Source: JARLFX01 sp036404255 (lineage in GTDB: Bacteria; Acidobacteriota; Terriglobia; Terriglobales; Acidobacteriaceae). Taken from it: a stretch of DNA of 5,187 nt. Under the pieces are notes generated by a model, which was not told the origin of the DNA, searched no databases, and saw only the letters and a program-made list of their open reading frames with translations. A program made the translations under genes and the position numbers. Positions 1 through 5,187 of the stretch are shown piece by piece. The stretch covers positions 1-5,187 of the forward strand of contig DASWOP010000283.1 in the NCBI GenBank assembly GCA_036404255.1. The letters are read 5' to 3'. Numbering within the stretch: the first letter of the stretch is position 1; each line of letters opens with the position of its first letter.

Positions 1-1160
1 TAGCCCGTAAACGAGATCTCGCCCCCGCCGCTCACCCGCACATTATGCAGTGTCACATCGCGATACTCCGGATAGAGCTTCCCTTCCAGGCTGCCCGCCG
101 CCGTGTAACCCGTATCCAGCGTGATCGGGTGCGGCGAATTACGCACACACACGTCGTCATACACCACGTCATGCACCAGCCCGCCGCGGGATGCATTCGA
201 CTTGATGCGAATCCCGTTGTCCGGCCCATCCAGCGACAGGTCCATCACCCTGATCTTGCTCACGCCGCCATTGGTCTCGCTGCCGATGGACATGCCGTGG
301 CCCCAATAGAAGTGGTTGTGGCTCACCGTCATATTGGTCACGCCGCCGGTGCCGCCCTTGATGGCCACATTGTCGTCGCCCGTGCGAATAAAGCTCTGCG
401 TGATGGTGATGTTCTTTGATCCATTCCCCGGATCGACCCCGTCCGTATTGCGCGCACCTCGCTTCGGCGTGTCGAGCTTCAATCCCCATACCGTGAACCC
501 ATCGCCCCCGCCATACACCACGTGGAAGTTCGGAGAGTTCTTCAGTGTGACCCGGTAGATTGTGAAATTGTCCGCGTGGTTTGCCACGATCAACCGGTAG
601 CACTGCTGCCTGCCATGCGTCCGCGCATCCTCCGCCAGCTCCCACCAGGTCTTGTCCTTGCCCAGGATCTTCATGCCGCCGCGGCCATCGATCACGCCGT
701 CGCCCATCACCGCCGCATCCTGCACGTGGTCCAGCCAGATCAACGGCTTGCAGCCAGCCTTCGGCGCATCATTCACCAGCCCGCAGCTTCCCGGCGAGAT
801 GGCAAACTGCTCCGCATCGCGTGAGCCAAACAGCGTGACACCCTTGTCGATCAGTAGCGTCACCCCGGTATGCAGTTGCAGCGGCCCGCTCAGGAACGCA
901 TTGTTCGCGCCCTGCGCTGCAAGCTCCACCGCCTGCCCCTTCGCGCATCCGTCCAGAGCCTTTTGGATGCGAACTGTATCCAGCTTCGTCTCATCCGCGG
1001 CAGTAATATTGCCGCCCGTGCCAATAATCTGCGCCTCCAGCTTCATGCACGCCGCTGGAATCACCGGCTCCGTCACCGTTCGCGAATCCTGCGCATACAC
1101 CATCGCACCTGCCAGTAACGCTGCTCCCAAAGTCAGAACCGTTTGCTGCATTATTTTCAT
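1..1160 (-). CDS. Exported GH28 polygalacturonase (pectin-degrading glycoside hydrolase), 3' end cut off by window edge
   Basis: This is a glycoside hydrolase family 28 enzyme, which hydrolyses alpha-1,4-galacturonosyl linkages in pectin or related polymers with a right-handed beta-helix fold. Read on the complement from the ATG at 1160, 386 codons are open with no frameshift. The four family motifs appear in order: NTDG at residues 238-241, GDDN at 261-264, GHG at 287-289 and RIK at 318-320. They supply the catalytic aspartates, the histidine and the Arg/Lys substrate binders. A signal peptide is clear: a short basic start, a hydrophobic run at about residues 8-21, and a likely signal peptidase I cut after VYA at residue 23, so the enzyme acts in the periplasm or outside the cell. 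The start at 1160 is preferred because GGGGAG lies 8 nt upstream; in-frame ATGs at 1166, 1178 and 1184 fit less well. The partial last codon is TA-, either Tyr or a stop. Family members usually run well past 400 residues, so the C-terminus is probably missing. The exact specificity (endo, exo, rhamnogalacturonan) cannot be read from sequence. Confidence 0.93.
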   Translation of the reverse strand, partial: MKIMQQTVLTLGAALLAGAMVYAQDSRTVTEPVIPAACMKLEAQIIGTGGNITAADETKLDTVRIQKALDGCAKGQAVELAAQGANNAFLSGPLQLHTGVTLLIDKGVTLFGSRDAEQFAISPGSCGLVNDAPKAGCKPLIWLDHVQDAAVMGDGVIDGRGGMKILGKDKTWWELAEDARTHGRQQCYRLIVANHADNFTIYRVTLKNSPNFHVVYGGGDGFTVWGLKLDTPKRGARNTDGVDPGNGSKNITITQSFIRTGDDNVAIKGGTGGVTNMTVSHNHFYWGHGMSIGSETNGGVSKIRVMDLSLDGPDNGIRIKSNASRGGLVHDVVYDDVCVRNSPHPITLDTGYTAAGSLEGKLYPEYRDVTLHNVRVSGGGEISFTG

Positions 1161-1406
1161 GCCCATTTCTCCCCGCATTTTCATTACCGCGCACCGTATA
1201 AATTGGTCCTACCTGTATACGCTTCCCTGGTTACAGAAGTCTCTCTCCACGTTTTTAAATTTCTCTTTGTTATGAAAGGAGTAACCTGCGGCTACGCCTC
1301 GACAATGACACTCGGACGCAATTCCTCACAGGCGTATCATTCAATCGCGAGGGATCAGATCTTGGGTATCGCCATCGTATTGCCGCAGCTACACTGCTTT
1401 TCTGTA
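1161..1406. other. Divergent intergenic region between polygalacturonase and redoxin genes
   Basis: About 245 bp separate the two divergent starts, so both promoters should lie here. It is more AT-rich than its surroundings, including a run around 1251-1265. On the complement, TATACG at 1195-1200 could be a -10 element for the polygalacturonase, about 35 nt from its ATG, but no good -35 partner is seen. On the plus strand no convincing -35/-10 pair was found. The plus-strand frame of the redoxin has no stop through this whole stretch, with ATG codons at 1272 and 1305, so part of it could be coding if the redoxin starts earlier than annotated. No RNA gene, terminator or strong repeat is evident. 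Confidence 0.5.
1169..1174 (-). promoter_or_regulatory. Shine-Dalgarno of the polygalacturonase gene
   Basis: The complement reads GGGGAG, 8 nt before the ATG at 1160. It decides between four in-frame ATG codons (1184, 1178, 1166, 1160). It is only 2 nt from the 1166 ATG and overlaps or follows the other two, so 1160 is the best-supported start. Confidence 0.6.
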
Positions 1407-2657
1407 GTGAAAAAGTTCTTGCTCTGCAGCATCCTGCTCTTCCCCTTCCTCGCCCACGCACAAGCCGATACCGGTCCAACCGCCGATGAGCTTCTCAAGC
1501 AAGCTGCAGCCGTCTATGCCCGCTCTGGGAACTTCCACATCGAACAGATAGAAGAGTCCATTCGATCCAATGAACTGATGAATGACAGGCGGAATTATGT
1601 TCTTACCGTCATTCGCGGCGATAACAATCGCTTTCGCATCGAAACTCGCGCATCTGGCGGCTCCTGGGTGCAGGTATCGGACGGGACTACGGAATCGATC
1701 TATCGCGCAGAATCAAACGCCTACGTACAGCATTCTCTTGCCGGAAAGTCTCCTTACTTTTACCGTGCCATATTTGGAGATAACAACCAGCTCAAGGGTG
1801 CATGGGGTATTCCCGTTTCCCTTGAGTCGATAGCGTCCAGAAGCGTGAACGCCACCCGTACGGCAGATGAAACGCTCACTCTTGGCAACCATCAATTTCC
1901 CTGTTACGTCGTCCATGCCGAGTCAAAGGAGCAAACCAGCGAATCAAACTCCAGCCGCACCTTCTGGATCGATAAGCAAACCCATGTTTTTCGCAAAGTA
2001 GTTGCGCACGAACGCTCCTACATGATCGACGGCGACATCCATATCCCATTCAATTGGGAAAAGACCACGACCTACCCCGTGGCCGACATGGACGTTATAA
2101 CGCCTGACAGCGTCTTTCAGTTTGCCCCGCCGCAGGGTGCGAAGCTAGTCGAGCATCTTGAGCCAAAGTGGGCCCAGGCGCTTCCAGCCACAACCTCCGC
2201 CTCCACCTTCAAACCTTACCCGGCCCCTCCTGTGATGCTGCTTGATGCCGCCGGTAAGCCAACTCCACTCAGCGAATATCGCGGCAAGGTTGTCGTAATT
2301 GATCTCTGGGCAACGTGGTGCGGCCCCTGTATCTACTCGCTGCCCGCCTTTGCGACGCTGGCAGACGCTCCTCCAGAACCCGGAATGGCTGTATTTTCGG
2401 TTGACGAAGATCTTAAAGCCCAGGATGCTACCGACTACCTTGTCCACCATGGCTACAAGTGGACGAACTACCACGACCGCAAGCGCGAGATTCAGAATGC
2501 GTTCGGGCTTAAAGGTATTCCGCAAACTCTGGTCATTGATCGCCTCGGAAACGTCATCTTCTCCGGCAGCAGCGCGTCATCCCCAACCTACGAGAAGGAT
2601 CTGCAAAATGTGCTCAAGATGGCGCGTCTTTCCTCCGGCGTTCCGGCTAAGAAATAA
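1407..2657 (+). CDS. Exported LolA/DUF2092-like plus TlpA-like thioredoxin-domain protein
   Basis: This 416-residue protein has two domains behind a signal peptide. Residues 1-18 have two lysines and a Leu/Phe-rich core ending in AHA, a good signal peptidase I site. Residues of about 25-250 resemble the LolA/DUF2092-type beta-rich fold that binds lipid or hydrophobic ligands in the periplasm, including the typical closing segment FxFAPPQGAKLVE at 237-249. Residues of about 275-405 form a TlpA/ResA-type thioredoxin domain: a GKVVVIDLWATW strand, the WCGPC redox site at 304-308 (Cys305, Cys308) and the cis-proline segment GIPQT with Pro372. The domain should exchange thiol/disulfide equivalents outside the cytoplasm; the natural partner is unknown. 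Cys166 is the only other Cys in the mature protein. The GTG at 1407 is chosen because it sits directly before the signal peptide, but no Shine-Dalgarno precedes it. ATGs at 1305 and 1272 are alternatives that would add 34 or 45 residues before the hydrophobic segment. Such fusions are usually named redoxin or TlpA family proteins. The thioredoxin call is firm; the N-terminal assignment is moderate. Confidence 0.85.
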   Translation: MKKFLLCSILLFPFLAHAQADTGPTADELLKQAAAVYARSGNFHIEQIEESIRSNELMNDRRNYVLTVIRGDNNRFRIETRASGGSWVQVSDGTTESIYRAESNAYVQHSLAGKSPYFYRAIFGDNNQLKGAWGIPVSLESIASRSVNATRTADETLTLGNHQFPCYVVHAESKEQTSESNSSRTFWIDKQTHVFRKVVAHERSYMIDGDIHIPFNWEKTTTYPVADMDVITPDSVFQFAPPQGAKLVEHLEPKWAQALPATTSASTFKPYPAPPVMLLDAAGKPTPLSEYRGKVVVIDLWATWCGPCIYSLPAFATLADAPPEPGMAVFSVDEDLKAQDATDYLVHHGYKWTNYHDRKREIQNAFGLKGIPQTLVIDRLGNVIFSGSSASSPTYEKDLQNVLKMARLSSGVPAKK

Positions 2658-2665
2658 ACAACGAC
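2658..2665. other. 8-bp convergent gap between redoxin and thiamine-binding protein genes
   Basis: The redoxin TAA ends at 2657 and the opposing TAG occupies 2666-2668 on the complement. No hairpin plus T-run fits between them, and I see none just inside either gene end. Transcripts from each side therefore probably run into the opposite gene before ending, or end by a Rho-dependent route. Confidence 0.7.
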
Positions 2666-2974
2666 CTACATTCGCGCAGCCTTCTTCCCCAGAATCTCTT
2701 CCACGTCCTGCACCTTGCCCGTGATCCGCCCTGTCGCGCCCTTGCGCTCATCCAGCGTGATGCTGGTCAGCACTCGCGGTGCCAGTTCCAGCACCCTCCG
2801 ATGGCACTGCATGATCACCGCCATCACATTCTCCGGCTCACCTTCCACGACGGTATGCATCGGCCCCAACTGATACGCCAGCCCCGAAGCATCCACAATC
2901 GCCACCGCCTCCGCGACCAGCGCTTTCACGCCCTCACCCGCACCCATTGGCACCACAGAAAAACTCGCCAGCAT
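2666..2974 (-). CDS. MTH1187/YqgV-family thiamine-binding protein
   Basis: This 102-residue protein matches the MTH1187/YqgV (formerly DUF77) family in length and pattern. It opens with a beta strand, VVPMGAGEGV (residues 8-17), continues with SGLAYQLGPMHTVVEGE at about 30-46, and ends with ITLDERKG near residues 72-79. Family members are small ferredoxin-like-fold cytosolic proteins that form tetramers, and several were shown to bind thiamine or related ligands; they are thought to sequester or deliver the vitamin rather than catalyse a reaction. The start is well supported: AAGGAGG sits 4 nt before the ATG. The gene follows the FAD oxidoreductase with a 17-bp gap on the same strand, so the two are probably co-transcribed. 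The tail after residue 79 (TGRITGKVQDVEEILGKKAARM) is somewhat longer and more basic than I expect for the family core. No TPP riboswitch is visible upstream. The family call is confident, the physiological role less so. Confidence 0.88.
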   Translation of the reverse strand: MLASFSVVPMGAGEGVKALVAEAVAIVDASGLAYQLGPMHTVVEGEPENVMAVIMQCHRRVLELAPRVLTSITLDERKGATGRITGKVQDVEEILGKKAARM

Positions 2975-2978
2975 ACTT

Positions 2979-2985
2979 CCTCCTT
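2979..2985 (-). promoter_or_regulatory. Strong Shine-Dalgarno of the thiamine-binding protein gene
   Basis: The complement reads AAGGAGG, 4 nt before the ATG at 2974. It lies inside the 17-bp gap after the oxidoreductase stop codon (2992-2994). It is the best ribosome-binding site in the window and fits a downstream gene in an operon that needs its own initiation. Confidence 0.8.
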
Positions 2986-2991
2986 CGGCTT

Positions 2992-4401
2992 TCAGCCTCG
3001 CTCAATCTTTCGCACGGCCATAAGCGCCGCGTTATATCCGCACATCCCATGCACCCCGCCACCCGGCGGCGTCGATGCGGAACAGAGATACAGCCCCTTC
3101 GTTCCCGTTGCATAGCTTCGCGCGCCCGGACGCCAAACAAACTGCCGCAAAGTATTAGACCCGCCGCTGATATCGCCACCTCGCAGGTTTTCATCCATAG
3201 CCTGCAGCCTTGCCGGCGAAGAGACATTGCGCGCCAGCACGCAATCGCGAAAGCCCGGCGCAAACCGCTCGATCTGCGCTTCGATCCGCCCCGTCATGTC
3301 TTCGGTCGACCCGTTCGGCACATGGCAATAGACCCACGCAACATGTTTACCCTCCGGCGCACGGCTCGGATCAAACAGCGTCGGCTGCGCCAGCAGCACA
3401 AATGGTCGCTCCGCATGCCCCCCTCTGCACACCACATCTTCCGCCTGTGCGATCTCTTCAAATGTTCCACCTACATGCACCGTGATCGCCCGCCGGCATG
3501 CCTTCGCTCGCCACGGAATCGGCTCGCTCAGAGCATAGTCCACCTTGAACGCCGATGGCCCATGCTCAAACCGTTGCAGCGTCTTCCTATATGCCTTGGT
3601 CAGCTGGTCTCCCGCCATCGCCAGCAGTTGCCGCGGCGAAACATCGCACATCGTCAGCTCGCCATCCAGTTCATCCAGCGATCCGATGCGGCGCGACGTA
3701 TGCACCTTGCCGCCCAGCCGCTCCAGGTATCGAATCATCGCGTCAGGAATAGCCTGCGCCCCGCCGCGTGGAATAGGCCACCCACCCGAGTGTGCCGCTG
3801 CACCCAGCACCAGCGCCACTGCGGCGCTCAACGGCCGGTCAAACCGCACCATGGAGTGCGCCGCTAACCCACCAAACAGCGCACGAGTCCTCTCCTGCCG
3901 GAAATGCCGCACCAGCCGCGTCGCCGGCTGCAATCCCAGGTACGCAAACCGCGCCATCAGAAACGGGTGCCGCGGAAGCCGCAACGGCGGCTGCAACCCA
4001 TCCTCCGCAAAGAATCGCCAATGCTCCACTGTCGGATGGACCAGCCGGCGCCACGCATCGCCGTCCACGCCAAACTCCATCTCGGCTTCGTGAAACTTAT
4101 GCTCCAGCATCACGGCGGTACCATCATCCAGCGGATGCGCCACGGCTGCATCGCCATGAATCCAGTGCAACCCAAACTGTTTCAGCGGCAGTTCCCGGAA
4201 GAAGGGCGAACCCACGGCCATCGGGTGCACCGCCGACCCAAAATCATGCCGAAAGCCCGGCAGCGTCAACTCCATGGTGCGGGCCCCACCACCCGCCTGC
4301 GCCTCCGCCTCAAACACCTCGACCTGGAAGCCAGCGCGCGCCAGCGTGATGGCTGCAGCTAGCCCATTCGGTCCTGCGCCGACGATGTTGGCGCGTTTCA
4401 T
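2992..4401 (-). CDS. Phytoene-dehydrogenase-like FAD-dependent oxidoreductase (COG1233 type)
   Basis: This 469-residue flavoprotein belongs to the CrtI/phytoene desaturase-like group that also contains PYROXD2. The N-terminus is a classic FAD-binding Rossmann fold: GAGPNG at residues 8-13, then a strand ending in Glu31 that should bind the adenosine ribose, then a GGGARTMEL segment at about 38-46. Mid-protein GGWPIPRGGAQAI (206-218) matches the conserved PxGG region of this family, followed by the expected helix and strand with Gly-Gly near 230. The C-terminal segment 436-457 (GLYLCSAS, then PPGGGVHGMCGYNAA) is the family's second FAD-contact motif. No signal peptide or clear transmembrane helix is seen, so it is probably cytosolic or peripheral. 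The substrate cannot be named: no carotenoid genes are adjacent, so a desaturase role is not supported by context. The ribosome-binding site is weak (GAGACGA about 7 nt upstream). It is the first gene of a likely operon with the thiamine-binding protein and is divergent from larC. Confidence 0.87.
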   Translation of the reverse strand: MKRANIVGAGPNGLAAAITLARAGFQVEVFEAEAQAGGGARTMELTLPGFRHDFGSAVHPMAVGSPFFRELPLKQFGLHWIHGDAAVAHPLDDGTAVMLEHKFHEAEMEFGVDGDAWRRLVHPTVEHWRFFAEDGLQPPLRLPRHPFLMARFAYLGLQPATRLVRHFRQERTRALFGGLAAHSMVRFDRPLSAAVALVLGAAAHSGGWPIPRGGAQAIPDAMIRYLERLGGKVHTSRRIGSLDELDGELTMCDVSPRQLLAMAGDQLTKAYRKTLQRFEHGPSAFKVDYALSEPIPWRAKACRRAITVHVGGTFEEIAQAEDVVCRGGHAERPFVLLAQPTLFDPSRAPEGKHVAWVYCHVPNGSTEDMTGRIEAQIERFAPGFRDCVLARNVSSPARLQAMDENLRGGDISGGSNTLRQFVWRPGARSYATGTKGLYLCSASTPPGGGVHGMCGYNAALMAVRKIERG

Positions 4402-4471
4402 GCGTTGATCGTCTCATGAACCCTGCGCCTGCCCATCTACTTTTTGCTTATCATCCTTATTTGCTCCTTCT

Positions 4472-4488
4472 GCAAGCCTCTCGCTTGC
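4472..4488. repeat. Short hairpin, 6-bp stem and 5-nt loop
   Basis: GCAAGC (4472-4477) and GCTTGC (4483-4488) form a perfect 6-bp stem around the loop CTCTC. Its right arm overlaps the left arm of the 9-bp inverted repeat. It has no T-run, so it is not a typical terminator; it may be an operator or incidental. Confidence 0.3.
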
Positions 4489-4559
4489 GAACCGAATAGG
4501 ATGGAAAGCGAAGCCTCTGCGCCTAAACTCTGCCAGCGGCAAACCAAAGTGGTTCGCAA
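4485..4559. repeat. Perfect 9-bp inverted repeat, possible regulator half-sites
   Basis: TTGCGAACC at 4485-4493 is the exact reverse complement of GGTTCGCAA at 4551-4559, with 57 bp between. Both arms are in the divergent intergenic region, the right arm 32 bp before the larC start. The arms could be two binding sites of one regulator, but no matching regulator is encoded in the window and the repeat may be chance. Confidence 0.4.
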
Positions 4560-4591
4560 TAAATCAATCGCTTCACGAAAGAATATCCTCC

Positions 4592-5187
4592 ATGCGTATC
4601 GCCTCTCTCGATTGCTTTGCCGGTATCGCCGGAGATATGTTCCTCGGCGCATTGATTGATGCGGGCGTTCCCGCACACATCCTGCACGATGCCACGGCTG
4701 CGCTCGGCCTCGACGCCAGCCTTCAGATTGAAGTCGTGAACCGCAGCGGCATCTCCTGCACCAAGCTCCATGTCCTCTCTGATGGCAAGCTGGCCGAAGC
4801 AACTCCGGCACAAGCCGAGCACAAGCACGACCATCCTCACGATCACAAACATGATCACGGGCACTCGCATGAGCACAAACAGGAGCATCCCCACGTACAC
4901 GGCCGCTCGCTCAGCACCATCCGCGCCCTCATCCAGGCCGCCCCGCTGGCAGAGCCCATCAAGCTCACCGCGCTCCGCGCCTTCGATCTGCTCGGCCACT
5001 CCGAAGCGAAGATTCACAACGTTCCTGTCGACGAGATCCACTTCCACGAAGTCGGTGCGGTAGACGCCATCGTCGACATCGTCGCCTCTGCCGCCGGCAT
5101 TCATCATCTCCAGGTGGACAAGTGGTTCTGCTCGCCGCTCAACGTCGGCAGCGGCACCGTCGTCTGCGCCCACGGCACATTTCCCGT
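4592..5187 (+). CDS. larC: LarC, nickel-pincer cofactor nickel insertase, N-terminal part (runs off window)
   Basis: LarC (formerly DUF111) performs the last step of nickel-pincer nucleotide synthesis: CTP-dependent insertion of nickel into the dithio-pyridinium precursor made by LarB and LarE. The cofactor serves lactate racemase LarA and its relatives. The visible 198 codons begin with the family signature DCFAGIAGDMFLGALIDAG at residues 7-25. HFHEVGAVDAIVDI follows at 150-163, the best-known conserved block, and LNVGSGT...AHGTFP at 183-198, so the match is unambiguous. Between these lies a His-rich insert (residues 77-103). No signal peptide is seen; it should be cytosolic. The start at 4592 is chosen because the signature begins 6 residues later; upstream is only a weak purine run, GAAAGAA, 8 nt away. 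In Lactobacillus plantarum the gene is split and joined by programmed frameshifting, but that junction would lie beyond this window. Full-length fused LarC proteins are about 400 residues, so about half is missing. It is divergent from the oxidoreductase and probably begins its own transcription unit. Confidence 0.95.
   Translation, partial: MRIASLDCFAGIAGDMFLGALIDAGVPAHILHDATAALGLDASLQIEVVNRSGISCTKLHVLSDGKLAEATPAQAEHKHDHPHDHKHDHGHSHEHKQEHPHVHGRSLSTIRALIQAAPLAEPIKLTALRAFDLLGHSEAKIHNVPVDEIHFHEVGAVDAIVDIVASAAGIHHLQVDKWFCSPLNVGSGTVVCAHGTFP
4820..4900 (+). other. His-rich metal-binding-like tract within LarC
   Basis: Residues 77-103 of LarC contain 13 histidines in 27 residues. From 77 to 95 every second residue is His, with Asp, Lys, Glu, Pro, Gly or Ser between. 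This composition is typical of nickel-binding or storage loops in nickel-handling proteins such as HypB and UreE. Here it sits between the N-terminal signature and the HFHEVG block, so it is an insert rather than a tail. A role in holding nickel is inferred. Confidence 0.75.

Larger units (their letters stand above)
4402..4591. other. Divergent intergenic region between FAD oxidoreductase and larC
   Basis: This 190-bp stretch should hold the promoters of both flanking transcription units. It is AT-richer than the genes around it. It contains a 9-bp perfect inverted repeat, a small GCAAGC/GCTTGC hairpin and an 8-bp direct repeat AAGCCTCT (4475-4482 and 4511-4518). I could not identify a convincing -35/-10 pair on either strand. 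The open frames crossing it on both strands look like chance ORFs. Confidence 0.55.

Noticed and set aside
169..645. 158-residue minus-strand open frame inside the polygalacturonase
   Set aside because: It is in another frame of the same strand as the GH28 gene. Low-complexity Gly/Arg/His content and lack of motifs mark it as a shadow.
652..1275. 207-residue plus-strand open frame opposite the polygalacturonase
   Set aside because: It is antisense to the GH28 gene, is Ser/Pro/Ala-rich, and has no domain or ribosome-binding site.
1229..1286. 6-bp inverted repeat GGTTAC / GTAACC upstream of the redoxin
   Set aside because: A 6-bp match at this spacing is expected by chance in a region of this size, and the flanking bases do not extend the match.
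2947..3867. 306-residue plus-strand open frame opposite the FAD oxidoreductase
   Set aside because: The translation is rich in Arg, His and Pro with no family pattern. The opposite strand carries a complete flavoprotein with all expected motifs.
4402..4591. TPP or other riboswitch upstream of the operon carrying the thiamine-binding protein
   Set aside because: I could not find the conserved THI-box core or a suitable multi-stem layout on the minus strand. The only hairpin is a 6-bp stem.
4437..4811. 124-residue minus-strand open frame spanning the larC start and the intergenic region
   Set aside because: It overlaps the larC 5' end on the opposite strand, is rich in Arg and Cys, and shows no recognisable fold. 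It reaches into the region expected to hold promoters.
4801..4905. Short tandem-like DNA repeats (cac/gat/cat triplets) considered as a CRISPR or microsatellite
   Set aside because: They are explained by the His-rich coding tract of LarC. There is no repeat-spacer structure.
4523..5173. 216-residue minus-strand open frame opposite larC
   Set aside because: It is fully antisense to an unmistakable LarC coding region. Its sequence is repetitive in Val, Asp and Gly with no recognisable domain, as expected of a shadow frame in GC-rich DNA.

Overview
The window looks like a piece of chromosome from a GC-rich, plant-matter-degrading soil bacterium. The mix of a secreted family-28 polygalacturonase, a LolA-like/thioredoxin fusion protein and a single-ORF LarC suggests an acidobacterium of the Terriglobus/Granulicella/Edaphobacter type. 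This placement is inferred from gene content and protein style; there is no rRNA or marker gene to prove it. Five protein genes are visible, and two of them run off the window edges.

Layout: (1) Positions 1-1160, minus strand: the N-terminal 386 codons of an exported GH28 polygalacturonase with all four family motifs; the C-terminus lies outside the window. (2) Positions 1161-1406: a divergent intergenic region of about 245 bp. (3) Positions 1407-2657, plus strand: an exported protein with a LolA/DUF2092-like N-terminal domain and a TlpA-like thioredoxin domain carrying a WCGPC active site. (4) Positions 2666-4401, minus strand: a two-gene operon transcribed right to left. A phytoene-dehydrogenase-like FAD oxidoreductase comes first, then a small MTH1187/YqgV-family thiamine-binding protein with a strong Shine-Dalgarno in the 17-bp gap. 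Its last stop codon is only 8 bp from that of the redoxin gene, so the two units converge with no room for a conventional terminator. (5) Positions 4402-4591: a 190-bp divergent intergenic region containing a perfect 9-bp inverted repeat. (6) Positions 4592-5187, plus strand: the first 198 codons of larC, which encodes the CTP-dependent nickel insertase that completes the nickel-pincer cofactor. It contains a striking alternating His tract.

How the genes fit together: the polygalacturonase and the redoxin are both exported but have no obvious shared pathway. The oxidoreductase and the thiamine-binding protein are probably co-transcribed, though a functional link is unproven. LarC probably starts a separate unit whose partners (larB, larE, a LarA-type racemase) would lie to the right if they are present.

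I see no tRNA, rRNA, CRISPR array, insertion sequence, phage gene or defence system. Nothing here is a convincing new system. The best leads are the inverted repeat between larC and the oxidoreductase, the His tract in LarC, the domain fusion and unclear start of the redoxin, and the oxidoreductase/thiamine-binder pairing.
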